Shown in pieces: positions 16,409 to 25,516 of a stretch of DNA of 39,968 nt (positions are counted from its first letter, which is position 1; each line of letters opens with the position of its first letter). The DNA is from SIG469 sp964384255. GTDB taxonomy: Bacteria > Bacillota > Clostridia > Oscillospirales > Oscillospiraceae. Where the stretch lies: NCBI GenBank assembly GCA_964384255.1, contig CAYLKH010000012.1, positions 1 through 39,968 of the forward strand. Reading direction: 5' to 3'. Made by a program: the position numbers and the translations under genes. Under the pieces are notes generated by a model, which saw only the letters and a program-made list of their open reading frames with translations, did no database searches and was not told the DNA's origin.

Positions 16409-17983
16409 TCACAGCTCAAAATCAACCATTCCTTCTTCCCAGCAATCGCAAGGTGCTATGCCCAGCAGCTGGGCTACGGTTGCAGCACAGTTGGCAAGGC
16501 CGTAGCTGCCATCTTTCAGATGCCACCGCTGCTGGTTATCGTAAATAATAAATGGTACCGGGTTCAGACTGTGGGCGGTTCGAACGGTCATTTCGCCGGA
16601 TTTGGATTTTTCAAGCATCTTGTCAGCGTTGCCATGGTCAGCGGTCACGATCAGTATGGCTCCCGCCTTTTCGCAGGCTGCCATGATTCTGCCCAGTGAA
16701 CGGTCAACGGCCTCTACGCCAATGATCGTAGCTTCCAATGAGCCTGTATGGCCCACCATATCTCCGTTGGGGAAATTGCAGCGCAAAAAGCCGTATTTTC
16801 CGCTGGCAATAGCGCCGACCAACTTTTCGGTTATCTGACTGCTTTTCATCTCGGGCGCCAGGTCAAAGGAGATGTTGTCAGATTCGATCTCTTCAAAGGT
16901 TTCCAGCTCTTCGCTGACTTTTCCGCTGCGGTTTCCGTTCCAGAAATAAGTTACATGACCAAATTTCTGAGTTTCAGAAACTGCGTACTGAGATATTCCA
17001 TGGCTTACCAGCAGCTCGGAGAGGGTGTTTTGAATATTGGGCGGCGGAAGAAGATATCGGCTGGGAATTTTCAGGTCGCTGTCATATTCCAGTATGCCGG
17101 CAAAGGTTATCCCGCTGACATTCCCCCGGTCAAATTTGTCAAAATCAGGCTCGTCAAAGGCGCGGCATATTTCCAGAGCCCGATCGCCCCGGAAATTGAA
17201 CAGGACAACGCTGTCTCCGTTTTGAATTCTGCCGATGGGTTTGCCATCACTGGTAATAACAAAGGGGGGCAGATCCTGATCGATTATCCCCGGAGACTCG
17301 GCGCGACTGGTTTCGATAGCTTCAGCAGCAGAAGCAAAGCCGCGGCCCTGCCCAAGAACGTGGGTCTTCCAACCCAGCTCGACCATGCCCCAGTTAGCTT
17401 CATAACGGTCCATGGTTATCTTCATCCTGCCGCCGCCGGAAGCTATTCTGCAATCGAAATCAGCAGCGCGAAGGCTGGCAAGATGATCTTCAAGCTGGTT
17501 AACATAATCCAATGCGGAGGTGGCCGGGACATCTCTGCCATCCAGCAGAATATGCACCATCACGCTATTAACGCCGTGATTCTTTGCGCCTTCTATAAGC
17601 CGGAAAAGGTGGCTGATGTTTGAGTGAACGTTGCCGTCGGAAAGAAGACCCAGAAAATGCAAAGTGCCGTTTTTGCAGCCGTCTATCACCTGGTGCCAGG
17701 CGGGGGAACTGAACAGAGCGCCCGAGGCCAGACTCTCGTCCACCAGCTTTGCTCCCTGGGCATAGATCTGGCCGCAGCCCAAAGCGTTGTGGCCGACCTC
17801 GCTGTTGCCCATATCGTCGTCGGAGGGAAGACCGACTGCGGTGCCGTGGGCTTTGAGCTTAAGGTTGGGACAGGTGGCTAAAAGCCTGTCAAGATTTGGG
17901 GTTTTGGCTAATGACACAGCGTCACCAGGGCCGCCGTCGCCAAAACCTACGCCGTCCATTACAACAAATACAACAGGTCTCAT
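16409..17983 (-). CDS. gpmI: 2,3-bisphosphoglycerate-independent phosphoglycerate mutase
   Basis: The enzyme interconverts 3- and 2-phosphoglycerate in glycolysis using two metal ions and a phosphoserine intermediate. The 524-residue protein has the metal-binding start VVMDGVGFGD (Asp10), the catalytic serine in MGNSEVGHNALG (Ser61), and VTADHGNADKM near the C-terminus. The stretch GTAVGLPSDDDMGNSEVGHN with an AQGAKLVD tail resembles the iPGM lineage of plants and protists more than the Bacillus enzyme. Its ATG overlaps the TGA of the upstream gene as ATGA, so translation is probably coupled; AAGGT lies upstream. Confidence 0.95.
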   Translation of the reverse strand: MRPVVFVVMDGVGFGDGGPGDAVSLAKTPNLDRLLATCPNLKLKAHGTAVGLPSDDDMGNSEVGHNALGCGQIYAQGAKLVDESLASGALFSSPAWHQVIDGCKNGTLHFLGLLSDGNVHSNISHLFRLIEGAKNHGVNSVMVHILLDGRDVPATSALDYVNQLEDHLASLRAADFDCRIASGGGRMKITMDRYEANWGMVELGWKTHVLGQGRGFASAAEAIETSRAESPGIIDQDLPPFVITSDGKPIGRIQNGDSVVLFNFRGDRALEICRAFDEPDFDKFDRGNVSGITFAGILEYDSDLKIPSRYLLPPPNIQNTLSELLVSHGISQYAVSETQKFGHVTYFWNGNRSGKVSEELETFEEIESDNISFDLAPEMKSSQITEKLVGAIASGKYGFLRCNFPNGDMVGHTGSLEATIIGVEAVDRSLGRIMAACEKAGAILIVTADHGNADKMLEKSKSGEMTVRTAHSLNPVPFIIYDNQQRWHLKDGSYGLANCAATVAQLLGIAPCDCWEEGMVDFEL

Positions 17984-18360
17984 TGGTCATTACCTTCTTT
18001 TTCAAGATATTCTGCCGCAAATTGAATAAGTATTGGACACAGGTCCTTTTTCTTCATGCCTTCGGGCAGCAGCTCGCGGCAGATGCAGCTTCCAAACTCC
18101 TTTTGAAATGCGTTGATAAATTTGATAGAGTCAAGGCGCTGGCGGTTGTCTTCTCCGCCATATTTCAGGCCCAGCGCCATCAGCGCACCGGTCACGGCAC
18201 CGCACATTTCGCCCCGTCTCATGCCGCCGCCAAAAAACGCGGTCAGACGATAGGCGGTCTGGCTGTCGAGACCATTGTCTTCGCATACGGAAGCCAAAAC
18301 GCACTGGGCGCAGTTCCAACCTGAGCTATGGAGTGCGGATATTTCTTCTTTGGTTAACAT
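17980..18360 (-). CDS. C_GCAxxG_C_C-family redox-type protein
   Basis: The 126-residue protein matches a family named for its cysteine pattern: WNCAQCVLASVCEDNG, then FFGGGMRRGEMCGAVTGALM, and a later conserved SCICRELL-type Cys region. The cysteines suggest a metal or redox role, but no reaction is established. The ATG is preceded by GGAAAGG. It ends by overlapping the gpmI start by four bases, which ties it to glycolytic gene expression in this genome. Confidence 0.85.
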   Translation of the reverse strand: MLTKEEISALHSSGWNCAQCVLASVCEDNGLDSQTAYRLTAFFGGGMRRGEMCGAVTGALMALGLKYGGEDNRQRLDSIKFINAFQKEFGSCICRELLPEGMKKKDLCPILIQFAAEYLEKEGNDQ

Positions 18361-18442
18361 AATATCAAAAATCCTTTCCGGCGCTGTGAATATATTTTGC
18401 CACAGTAGACGCCAACAGAATCAATATGACAAGGCGTTCGCG

Positions 18443-20482
18443 TTAATTAAAGATGTTCCCATTGTCCTCAAACAGACGCTGGATCCTGCTCATAAGCAAC
18501 GGCGGGACCGGGTTGGACTCAAGGTAGCTGGCAGCGGCTTCGCGAGCCTGGAGCAGCAACTGGGAGTCTTCGGCCAGATCGGCTATTTTGAAGTCCGGCA
18601 GACCATGCTGACGGGAACCGAAAAAGTCGCCGGGACCTCGGAGCTTGAGGTCTTCCTCAGAAATTTCGAAACCGTCGTTGGTGGAGCAAAGAACCTTCAA
18701 CCGGGCGATGGCCTCGGCCTTTTGAGCCGAAGAAAACAAAACGCAATAGGATTTGTGCCTTCCTCTGCCCACCCGGCCACGGAGCTGGTGGAGCTGGGAC
18801 AGACCAAAACGTTCGGCGTTTTCGATAACTATAAGCGATGCGTTCGGCACGTCGACACCGACTTCGATAACGGTGGTAGAGACAAGAACATCTAACAGGC
18901 CTGAGGAAAAGCTTTCCATGACCCGGTCTTTTTCGATGCCCTTCATTTTGCCGTGGACAAGTCCCAGCCGCAGGCCGCTTAATGGACCGGAGGAAAGCTG
19001 TCTGGCATAGGCCTCTGCCGCCTTAAGGCTTTCGTCATCGCCCTCTTCTACCATGGGGCAGACAATATACACCTGATGACCTTCGTTCACCTGCTTGCGT
19101 ATAAAGGCATTTATTCGCTGACGCATGGATTCGCCTACAAGAAAAGTGTCGATCTGCTGCCGCCCCGGGGGTCGCTGGTCGATTATGGAAACATCCAGAT
19201 CTCCATACATGATCAGCGCCAGGGTTCGGGGAATAGGGGTGGCTGACATAACCAGTACATGAGGACTCAGGCCCTTGGCGGTAAGGGCGGCCCGCTGGCT
19301 GACACCAAAACGGTGCTGCTCGTCCGCAATAACGAGAGCCAGGTTTCTAAATTGAACAGACTGGGACAAAATTGCGTGAGTCCCTACCACCAGGTCAGCC
19401 ATACCCAGAGCGATCAGCTCAAGAGCGTTCCTTCTGGCGGCGGCCTTCATGCCTCCGGTCAACAGCACAGCCTTCACGCCCAAAGGCTCCAGAAGCTCAC
19501 TGAGGGTGCGATAGTGCTGTTCGGCAAGTATCTCGGTGGGGGCCATCAACGCGGCCTGACAGCCGTTTTGACAGGCGGCAAAGGCAGCAGCAGCGGCGAC
19601 GGCTGTTTTGCCGCTGCCTACGTCGCCCTGAATAAGGCGGTTCATGGCCTTGCCCGAACCCAAATCGGACAGGATGTCATTTATTGCCCGGAGCTGAGCA
19701 TCTGTCAGGGTAAAGGGGAGCGAATCGATATATTTTTCCATGGAAAGAGCGGTGAATATCTGCCCCTGTTCCTTCGTTCTGCGCTGGCGCAAAAGCTCAA
19801 GCCCGGCGGAAAATATAAAGAACTCTTCAAATATGAGCCGCCTTCTCGCATCGGCCAGAGCTCTGGCATCCCTGGGTTGGTGAATGTTTTCGTAGGCATA
19901 TCGAATGTGGCAAAGGCCATATTGCTGCCGGATGGCTGCGGGAAGACATTCGGGCAAATCATCCCCACAGGCCGCAAGCCCGCTGGAAACGGCCTTGACC
20001 AGCTGATTGTTGGAAAGACCGGCGGTAAGCGGATAAATGGGCATAATACGCCGGGTCACTACCGGCTGACTGTCCACCGACTCAAACAGGGGATTGGCGA
20101 CCTGCTGGCCATAACGATCGTCTTCGGTAAGAGTACCGTAGAAATAGTAGGTTTCGCCGACCTTAAGGTTTTCGGCGTAGCGCCGATTGTTAAAGAAAAC
20201 CAGGTTCAGTGAGGAGGTATCGTCGGCTACGCGGCACCTGGTAAGATCCATCCCGGAGCCATAACGGGTGGTTCGGGGAGTGGCCATAACAACGGCTTCA
20301 AAGCAGGATGCCTGCCCTAACGGCAACGAAGCGATGTTTAAGATCGCGGTCCGGTCTTCATACGCCCGGGGAAAGTATGATATTAAATCGAAAAGCGTGT
20401 GTATGCCAAGCCTGGCCAGCAGCTTGGCTCTGGCTTCGCCGACACCCTTGACATATTGGACGCTGTTGTTCAGGTCGGCCAA
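18443..20482 (-). CDS. recG: ATP-dependent DNA helicase RecG
   Basis: RecG is a superfamily 2 helicase that remodels stalled replication forks and Holliday junctions. The 679-residue protein has the N-terminal wedge/OB domain (about 60-150), Walker A GDVGSGKT (286-293), the DEQH box (387-390), and the conserved QLHQLRGRVGRG motif of RecG/Mfd in the C-terminal half. Translation starts at a TTG (20482): AAAGGAGGA lies about 8 nt upstream and the protein then begins ADLNNSVQYVKGVG, as in homologues. It lies 53 bp after the malic enzyme gene on the same strand. Confidence 0.95.
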   Translation of the reverse strand: MADLNNSVQYVKGVGEARAKLLARLGIHTLFDLISYFPRAYEDRTAILNIASLPLGQASCFEAVVMATPRTTRYGSGMDLTRCRVADDTSSLNLVFFNNRRYAENLKVGETYYFYGTLTEDDRYGQQVANPLFESVDSQPVVTRRIMPIYPLTAGLSNNQLVKAVSSGLAACGDDLPECLPAAIRQQYGLCHIRYAYENIHQPRDARALADARRRLIFEEFFIFSAGLELLRQRRTKEQGQIFTALSMEKYIDSLPFTLTDAQLRAINDILSDLGSGKAMNRLIQGDVGSGKTAVAAAAAFAACQNGCQAALMAPTEILAEQHYRTLSELLEPLGVKAVLLTGGMKAAARRNALELIALGMADLVVGTHAILSQSVQFRNLALVIADEQHRFGVSQRAALTAKGLSPHVLVMSATPIPRTLALIMYGDLDVSIIDQRPPGRQQIDTFLVGESMRQRINAFIRKQVNEGHQVYIVCPMVEEGDDESLKAAEAYARQLSSGPLSGLRLGLVHGKMKGIEKDRVMESFSSGLLDVLVSTTVIEVGVDVPNASLIVIENAERFGLSQLHQLRGRVGRGRHKSYCVLFSSAQKAEAIARLKVLCSTNDGFEISEEDLKLRGPGDFFGSRQHGLPDFKIADLAEDSQLLLQAREAAASYLESNPVPPLLMSRIQRLFEDNGNIFN

Positions 20483-20535
20483 AAGGCAGTCCTCCTTTAT
20501 TACAGGATATGGGATCCGGGTAACGTCTGATGAGA

Positions 20536-21720
20536 TCAGTGGTCACCGGGACGCTGACGGGCAACCCCGGTTTTTATTGCGGCATCAGCTACGGCGGCGG
20601 CGACAGCGGAGGCTACCCTGCTGTCGAAGGGAGGCGGGATGATATAATCGGCAGAAAGCTCGTCGCCCACCAGAGACGCCAGAGCATAGGCGGCGGCTAA
20701 TTTCATCTCCTCGTTGATGTCAGTTGCGCGAACATCAAGAGCGCCTCTGAAAATGCCGGGGAATGCAAGAACGTTGTTGATCTGGTTTGGATAGTCGCTG
20801 CGGCCGGTGCCTATGACGGCGGCACCGACTGATATGGCTTCGTCGTATCCGATCTCAGGTATTGGATTTGCCATGGGGAAAAGAATGGGCCTGTCAGCCA
20901 TGGAGCGGACCATTGGCGCGGTCACAAGGTTCGGGGAGGAAACGCCGATAAAAACATCGGCACCAACAAGAGCGTCTGCCAGAGTTCCGGAGACGAGGTT
21001 TTTGTTGGTTATCTCAGCGATCCCGGCTTTGACCGGGTTCAGACCATCCCGGCCCTTAAGAATTGCGCCGCTTCGATCGCAGACAACAACGTCGCCAATT
21101 CCTACAGACAGCAGAAGCCTGGTTATTGCAATACCGGCGGCACCGGCTCCGGACACAACGGCTTTAACGCGGCTCATTTCCTTATTCACGACCTTGAGAG
21201 CATTGATAAGGGCAGCCAGAACCACAACTGCTGTGCCGTGCTGGTCGTCGTGAAATATGGGGATATCGCACTGCTGCTTAAGCTTCTGCTCGATCTCAAA
21301 GCATCTTGGGGCGCTGATGTCCTCAAGATTGATGCCGCCAAAGCTGCCGGATAGTAAAGCCACAGCGTTTACGAATTCGTCAATATCTCTGGTGCGCAGA
21401 CAAAGTGGGATGGCATCCACGTTCCCAAAGGTCTTAAACAGTACACATTTGCCCTCCATAACAGGCATACCGGCCTCAGGCCCGATATCGCCAAGACCCA
21501 GCACAGCCGAACCGTCGGTTATAACGGCCACAAGGTTTCCACGCCCGGTAAGCTCATAGCTTTTGGCGGGGTTCTTCTGGATCTCGAGACAGGGGGCGGC
21601 GACACCGGGAGTATAGGCTAAAGAAAGGGAGTCCCGGCTGTTTATCTCCATTTTTGGTATGATCTGGAGCTTGCCCTGCCACTGACGATGAAGCTTTAGT
21701 GATTCTTCCTGATAATTCAT
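20536..21720 (-). CDS. NAD(P)-dependent malic enzyme
   Basis: The enzyme decarboxylates malate to pyruvate. The 394-residue protein has the short bacterial form: YTPGVAAPCLEI with the catalytic Tyr, IPIFHDDQHGTAVVVLAAL with the metal ligands, and the dinucleotide fold GAGAAGIAITRLLL. The C-terminus lacks a phosphotransacetylase domain. The start is ATG 21720, with GGAGGT 5 nt upstream; the open frame continues 40 codons upstream through the promoter and hairpin and is not coding there. Cofactor preference cannot be decided by eye. recG follows on the same strand. Confidence 0.93.
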   Translation of the reverse strand: MNYQEESLKLHRQWQGKLQIIPKMEINSRDSLSLAYTPGVAAPCLEIQKNPAKSYELTGRGNLVAVITDGSAVLGLGDIGPEAGMPVMEGKCVLFKTFGNVDAIPLCLRTRDIDEFVNAVALLSGSFGGINLEDISAPRCFEIEQKLKQQCDIPIFHDDQHGTAVVVLAALINALKVVNKEMSRVKAVVSGAGAAGIAITRLLLSVGIGDVVVCDRSGAILKGRDGLNPVKAGIAEITNKNLVSGTLADALVGADVFIGVSSPNLVTAPMVRSMADRPILFPMANPIPEIGYDEAISVGAAVIGTGRSDYPNQINNVLAFPGIFRGALDVRATDINEEMKLAAAYALASLVGDELSADYIIPPPFDSRVASAVAAAVADAAIKTGVARQRPGDH

Positions 21721-21748
21721 GGTTGACCTCCGGAAAAAGTATAGCATG

Positions 21749-21777
21749 ATTATAGCAAAATCCCCTGGCTTATTCAA
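21749..21777 (-). promoter_or_regulatory. Promoter of the malic enzyme gene
   Basis: On the minus strand TTGAAT (21777-21772), 17 bp, and a perfect TATAAT (21754-21749). The -35 lies inside a hairpin-forming sequence. Confidence 0.65.
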
Positions 21778-21787
21778 TAAGCAGGGG
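21762..21787. other. Hairpin overlapping the malic enzyme promoter
   Basis: CCCCTG plus CTTATT pair with AATAAG plus CAGGGG to give a 12-bp stem with one bulged G. It lies between the malic enzyme start and the rpsT terminator and may be a second terminator for rpsT read-through (ATTTT follows on the minus strand) or a regulatory palindrome. Confidence 0.5.
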
Positions 21788-21817
21788 AGCATAAGAGAAA
21801 GTGCCGGGGATAAATGC

Positions 21818-21859
21818 AAAAACGGAGCCGTGGAAAACACTCGGTCTTCCCAGGCTCCG
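21818..21859 (-). terminator. Intrinsic terminator of rpsT
   Basis: On the minus strand CGGAGCC pairs with GGCTCCG (21859-21853 and 21829-21823) around a long loop with further pairing, followed by TTTTT (21822-21818). Confidence 0.8.
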
Positions 21860-21872
21860 ATCAGCAGCTGGA

Positions 21873-22133
21873 TTACATAGCGTTGAGCTTCAAGGTAAGG
21901 CTGCTCTTTTTGCGAGCGGCGGTATTCTTGTGCAGAATGCCTTTGCTAACAGAACGGTCGATGGTTTTAACAGCAGCTCTGTAAGCGCTATCGGCCATTT
22001 CACGGTTGCCTTCGGCCACCGCAGCGTCAAACTTCTTGATGGAAGTCTTCAAAACGGACTTTGCTATTCTGTTTCTTGCGGCATTGACCTTTGCCACTTC
22101 AACCCGCTTCTTTGCAGATTTGATATTAGGCAT
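21873..22133 (-). CDS. rpsT: 30S ribosomal protein S20
   Basis: The 86-residue basic protein begins MPNIKSAKKRVEVAKVN and has the helical S20 composition with KSVLKTSIKKFD and KGILHKNTAARKKS. S20 binds 16S rRNA early in small-subunit assembly. The start is ATG 22133, with GGAGGAGG about 7 nt upstream; an upstream in-frame ATG lies in the leader without a ribosome binding site. Divergent from gpr, the common arrangement in Clostridia. Confidence 0.97.
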   Translation of the reverse strand: MPNIKSAKKRVEVAKVNAARNRIAKSVLKTSIKKFDAAVAEGNREMADSAYRAAVKTIDRSVSKGILHKNTAARKKSSLTLKLNAM

Positions 22134-22192
22134 TGAGACACCTCCTCCAATAGCGTTATTATTTAAGACCTGTCTGGTCTCAGCAAGATAGT

Positions 22193-22221
22193 ATTCTACC
22201 ATCAAAGCCCGAAAAAATCAA
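22193..22221 (-). promoter_or_regulatory. Promoter of rpsT
   Basis: On the minus strand TTGATT (22221-22216), 17 bp, TAGAAT (22198-22193). The leader of about 50 nt contains a short AGACC / GGTCT hairpin. Confidence 0.7.
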
Positions 22222-22422
22222 CATCTTTTTTTGAAAAAATGAAAGAAAAAAGCAAAACAGGGAATACTTTTTTTACCGGGGCGTGAGGATTTGGTATCAA
22301 CAGGTCGGGGTCACGGGTCAAAAGCGCGCTGAAAGCAGAAATCATGGTGGTCAGGAGCCGACAGAACATAACGGATGTGCTTTCTAACCGGCCTTGTCAG
22401 ACGATCAACGGAGGGAATGTCA

Positions 22423-23313
22423 ATGCGAACAAAAAGGACCGATCTTGCACTTGAGGCAAAGGAGCTGTGGCAACAAAGCGCAGGGGAGACAACCAGACTT
22501 AACGGAGTTAAAGCACATGAGTTTCAGAGCATGGGATACACCGTAACTACGGTCGATATCCTGGACGATGAAGGGGAAAGAGAGCTGGGAAAGCCCCGGG
22601 GAAGGTATGTGACCATTGACCTGGGTACTGCCCGCCGAAGGTCACCAGACAGCTTTGAACGGGCGGTGCAGGTTCTGGCCTCCGAATTAAGATCACTGCT
22701 GGAGCTGGATAAAAAGGATTCGGTGCTGGTGGTGGGGCTGGGCAACAGCGCCATAACTCCTGACGCTGTTGGTCCAAGAACGCTGGAAAGCACCATGATC
22801 ACGCGACATCTGGCAGAAAGAATGCCTCATTATTTTGGCCAGATGCGAAGGGTCAGCGCTATTGCTCCGGGGGTTTTGGGTACGACCGGGCTGGAAAGTG
22901 CCGAAATCGTAAAAGGTGTTGTGCAGCGGTCACGACCTGACAGGATGATCGTTATCGATGCTTTGGCAGCAGCCAGTGTCAGCAGGCTCTGCCGCACTGT
23001 TCAGCTTACGAATACGGGGATCATCCCAGGTTCAGGAGTTGGTAACAGTGTGGCCGCTTTTGACAGGGAAAGCCTGGGTATCCCGGTAACGGCTGTCGGT
23101 ATACCAACGGTGGTGGATGCCTGGAGCTTGAAGGCGGATATGGCAGAAAAGTACGGGTTGCAGCTGGACGACGGCGATGATGAGCCCCTGATAGTTACGC
23201 CAAAGGATATTGATGCCGGGGTAACTGAGCTGTCACGTCTGGTGGGATATGGTATAGATCTGGCTCTGCACGACCAGCTTGATGTGGACGATGTGGCGGT
23301 CTTCCTTGGATGA
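22423..23313 (+). CDS. gpr: Germination protease GPR
   Basis: GPR degrades small acid-soluble proteins during spore germination. It is made as a zymogen in the developing forespore. The 296-residue protein shows RTDLALEAKELW near the N-terminus, LGKPRGRYVTIDLG (55-68), and the two conserved aspartates in GLGNSAITPDAVGP (Asp114) and VIDALAAASVSRL (Asp179), with a spacing close to that in Bacillus GPR. The start is the second ATG (22423), 7 nt after GGAGGG; the ATG two codons earlier is too close to that site. This gene is good evidence that the organism sporulates. Confidence 0.95.
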   Translation: MRTKRTDLALEAKELWQQSAGETTRLNGVKAHEFQSMGYTVTTVDILDDEGERELGKPRGRYVTIDLGTARRRSPDSFERAVQVLASELRSLLELDKKDSVLVVGLGNSAITPDAVGPRTLESTMITRHLAERMPHYFGQMRRVSAIAPGVLGTTGLESAEIVKGVVQRSRPDRMIVIDALAAASVSRLCRTVQLTNTGIIPGSGVGNSVAAFDRESLGIPVTAVGIPTVVDAWSLKADMAEKYGLQLDDGDDEPLIVTPKDIDAGVTELSRLVGYGIDLALHDQLDVDDVAVFLG

Positions 23314-23672
23314 GTGCAGAACACTGTGAGCGGCTGTAAGCATATAAGGATCCTGACATTAAGATTATGTTAACGCAGTATGCAAAATCTCCAAATTATG
23401 GAAACTGCGATTCTGTGGAAAACTCTGTGGAAAATGTGCAAAACTCTTGATATGCCGGGATTTGGATATTTTTAACACCAGACCTCAAAAATTCATAAGC
23501 TATGAATATACAGCAAATGTGGTGGTATAATTGAGAATTACGTCTACAAAAACACAATATTATCCCACCGCCAAAAAATGTCAAAATACGGCCGATCCGA
23601 CAGAGAAGACAAGGGTATGGATCGCGTAACAGGGAATTATGGGATAAGGTAAAAAACAATACAGAGCGAGAT
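23314..23672. other. Non-coding gap between gpr and the binding-protein gene
   Basis: No convincing gene is visible. The stretch holds three TGTGNAAAA motifs (23414-23422, 23426-23434, 23435-23443) and a lone TATAAT-like sequence near 23525. Base composition is more AT-rich than the flanking genes. Confidence 0.5.
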
Positions 23673-23704
23673 GCGGGGTCGGCCGGATACCCGGCCAACC
23701 CCGC
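23673..23704 (-). terminator. Hairpin at the end of the flavoenzyme/binding-protein cluster
   Basis: GCGGGG and the following GGCCGG block pair with CCGGCC and CCCCGC over about 14 bp, directly beyond the stop codon of the last gene. The T-rich tract lies about 15 nt further on, so termination is likely but not textbook. Confidence 0.6.
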
Positions 23705-23714
23705 GGAGTGAGCT

Positions 23715-25460
23715 TTATTTGGAAATGTATCTGTTGTAGGCATCCTGCATGATGGAAATGACCTCTTCGATATTAAGGTCAATAAGACCCTGCTGGAAGG
23801 TGGCCCAGTTTTCGTCATTCAGTTCCAGCTCGCCGAGCATGAATTTGAGTACATACTGATCGGCATAAGTGCAGATATCCGGCTGCATATTGGTTACGGT
23901 ATTGCTTTCCTCAGTGGTGTAGGTCAGGGTCGGCAGAGTCTGACTGTAGCCGTCCTGGCCCCAGGCTTCCACAGCGTGAGACACGACCTCGGGGAAGGTA
24001 TAGAAATCGGCAGCCTCGTTTTGCAGAATCGCTGTAAAGCCATAGCAGTAGTACACCTGGCAGGTGGCAGTGTTCAATCCGCTTTCGTTATTGACGATCT
24101 CGTCGGTAAAGCGGACCTCGCCGGAGTCATCGATATAATGGGCGTCGCCTTCAATGCCGTAGTTGCCAAGAATGTATCCATCCCGTGTGAAAAAGTAATT
24201 CATAAAGCTGACGGCAGCTTCCGGATTTTCGCATTGGGTAGAAATGCAGGTGGTGCCGTTTCCGGTCACCTGGGGAAGACTGGCAAAATTGTAGCTGTCT
24301 CCTTCGTTCCTGACAAAGGACGGTACGCCAATGGCTTCAAAGGATTCGTCAACAGCGTTGCTTTTGGCTGTTGCCAGGCTGGATGACATGGCATTCCAGA
24401 TAAACGAATGGTTTGTAGGTCCCAGCAGAGGAGAGGGGAAATCGGATTTGTTATAAAACTCCTGGTCGATAAGACCGGCGGCCCAGACCTTGTTGAAGTA
24501 TTCCAGGTATTCTCTGAAACCATCGGACTGCAAGGTTGAAAGGACGGTGGTCCCGTCTTCGGACAAGTATCCGCCAATACTGGACTGACCGAGGGAATAG
24601 CCTCCGATGCCAAAGGCACCTGTTACACCGCCCAGAGCGCCACTGGCGTCGGTAGAAAAGGTTTCGTCTGTGCCATATTCGGTTTTGATGGCGACCATGG
24701 TGTCATAAAGCTGATCGACAGTGGTGGGTATGTCAAGGCCAAGCTGGTCCAGCCAGTCGGTTCTGATGGCGTTGCCGCGGTTGCTGTAATAGTTTACCTT
24801 GATTTTGTACATGGCCAGGTACTGACCTTCCTCAGAGACGATAGAGCGTTTCAGCAAGTCGGAGCCGTAATCGTTAACGTAGCTATAATAATCCGGTGCA
24901 TACTGAACGATAAGGTCGGTCAGGTCAATGATAACCTCGTCCTCATAGGCTTTGGTGACATCGCCGGTGTAGCGGGAACCATCCAGCAGGTCAGTGTATT
25001 CGCCTGAGGCTACCATCAGATTGAACTGCTCTGTGGAGGCGGCATCGCTGCATGTTACAAAGTCCAGGTTGATGCCAGTGCGTGACTCTATCTCCGGAAG
25101 GGTATGGCATTCTTCAAAACTGTCCATAAAGGTCGACAGCAGGCTGCTCATGCTATACCAGAGGGTAAGGGTAATGGGGTCGTCAGAAATAGGATAGTCG
25201 ATAATGCTGTCGCTTGTGAGAAGGTCAATGCTGAAATCAATGTCTTCTCCAACGACGGTTTTTTCTGCTGGAGCGGGGTCCTCTGCTGAGACATCTTCGG
25301 TTGGCTCCTCGTTGTTTTCTGCGGGGGAGGTAACTTCGGATGCTGCTGACGATGCTTCACTGGGAGCGGGTGCGGTTTCTTCGCTGCTGTTTCCGCAGCC
25401 TGCAAACAGGCTGAAAAGCATGGCGGCAAAGAGAATAATGGAAATCAGTCTTTTGCTCAT
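23715..25460 (-). CDS. ABC-type extracellular solute-binding lipoprotein (1)
   Basis: The 581-residue protein has a lipoprotein signal (LFAGC, Cys22), a Glu/Ala/Ser/Pro-rich linker of about 50 residues, and a family-1 solute-binding fold. LTLWYSMSS opens the domain; ESRTGINLDFV and EQFNLMVASGEYTDLL are typical of large LipO/YtcQ-type binding proteins, which usually serve carbohydrate or complex-ligand ABC transporters. Tyr-rich segments could line an aromatic ligand pocket. AAGGAG precedes the ATG. It is a paralogue of the next gene upstream; no permease or ATPase gene accompanies them here. Ligand unknown. Confidence 0.88.
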   Translation of the reverse strand: MSKRLISIILFAAMLFSLFAGCGNSSEETAPAPSEASSAASEVTSPAENNEEPTEDVSAEDPAPAEKTVVGEDIDFSIDLLTSDSIIDYPISDDPITLTLWYSMSSLLSTFMDSFEECHTLPEIESRTGINLDFVTCSDAASTEQFNLMVASGEYTDLLDGSRYTGDVTKAYEDEVIIDLTDLIVQYAPDYYSYVNDYGSDLLKRSIVSEEGQYLAMYKIKVNYYSNRGNAIRTDWLDQLGLDIPTTVDQLYDTMVAIKTEYGTDETFSTDASGALGGVTGAFGIGGYSLGQSSIGGYLSEDGTTVLSTLQSDGFREYLEYFNKVWAAGLIDQEFYNKSDFPSPLLGPTNHSFIWNAMSSSLATAKSNAVDESFEAIGVPSFVRNEGDSYNFASLPQVTGNGTTCISTQCENPEAAVSFMNYFFTRDGYILGNYGIEGDAHYIDDSGEVRFTDEIVNNESGLNTATCQVYYCYGFTAILQNEAADFYTFPEVVSHAVEAWGQDGYSQTLPTLTYTTEESNTVTNMQPDICTYADQYVLKFMLGELELNDENWATFQQGLIDLNIEEVISIMQDAYNRYISK

Positions 25461-25516
25461 TTTTAAATAAGTCTCCTTTGGTTATTAATTTATTCCTGTT
25501 CTGGAACAGCGGGTAT

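Noticed and set aside
22260..22269. GGGAATACTT, like a sigma-F/G -10 element, upstream of gpr
   Set aside because: No matching -35 at the right distance and it is over 150 bp from the start codon.
23414..23443. Three TGTGNAAAA motifs resembling DnaA boxes
   Set aside because: Each differs from TGTGNATAA by one base, there is no dnaA/dnaN context or AT-rich unwinding element, and spacing is irregular.
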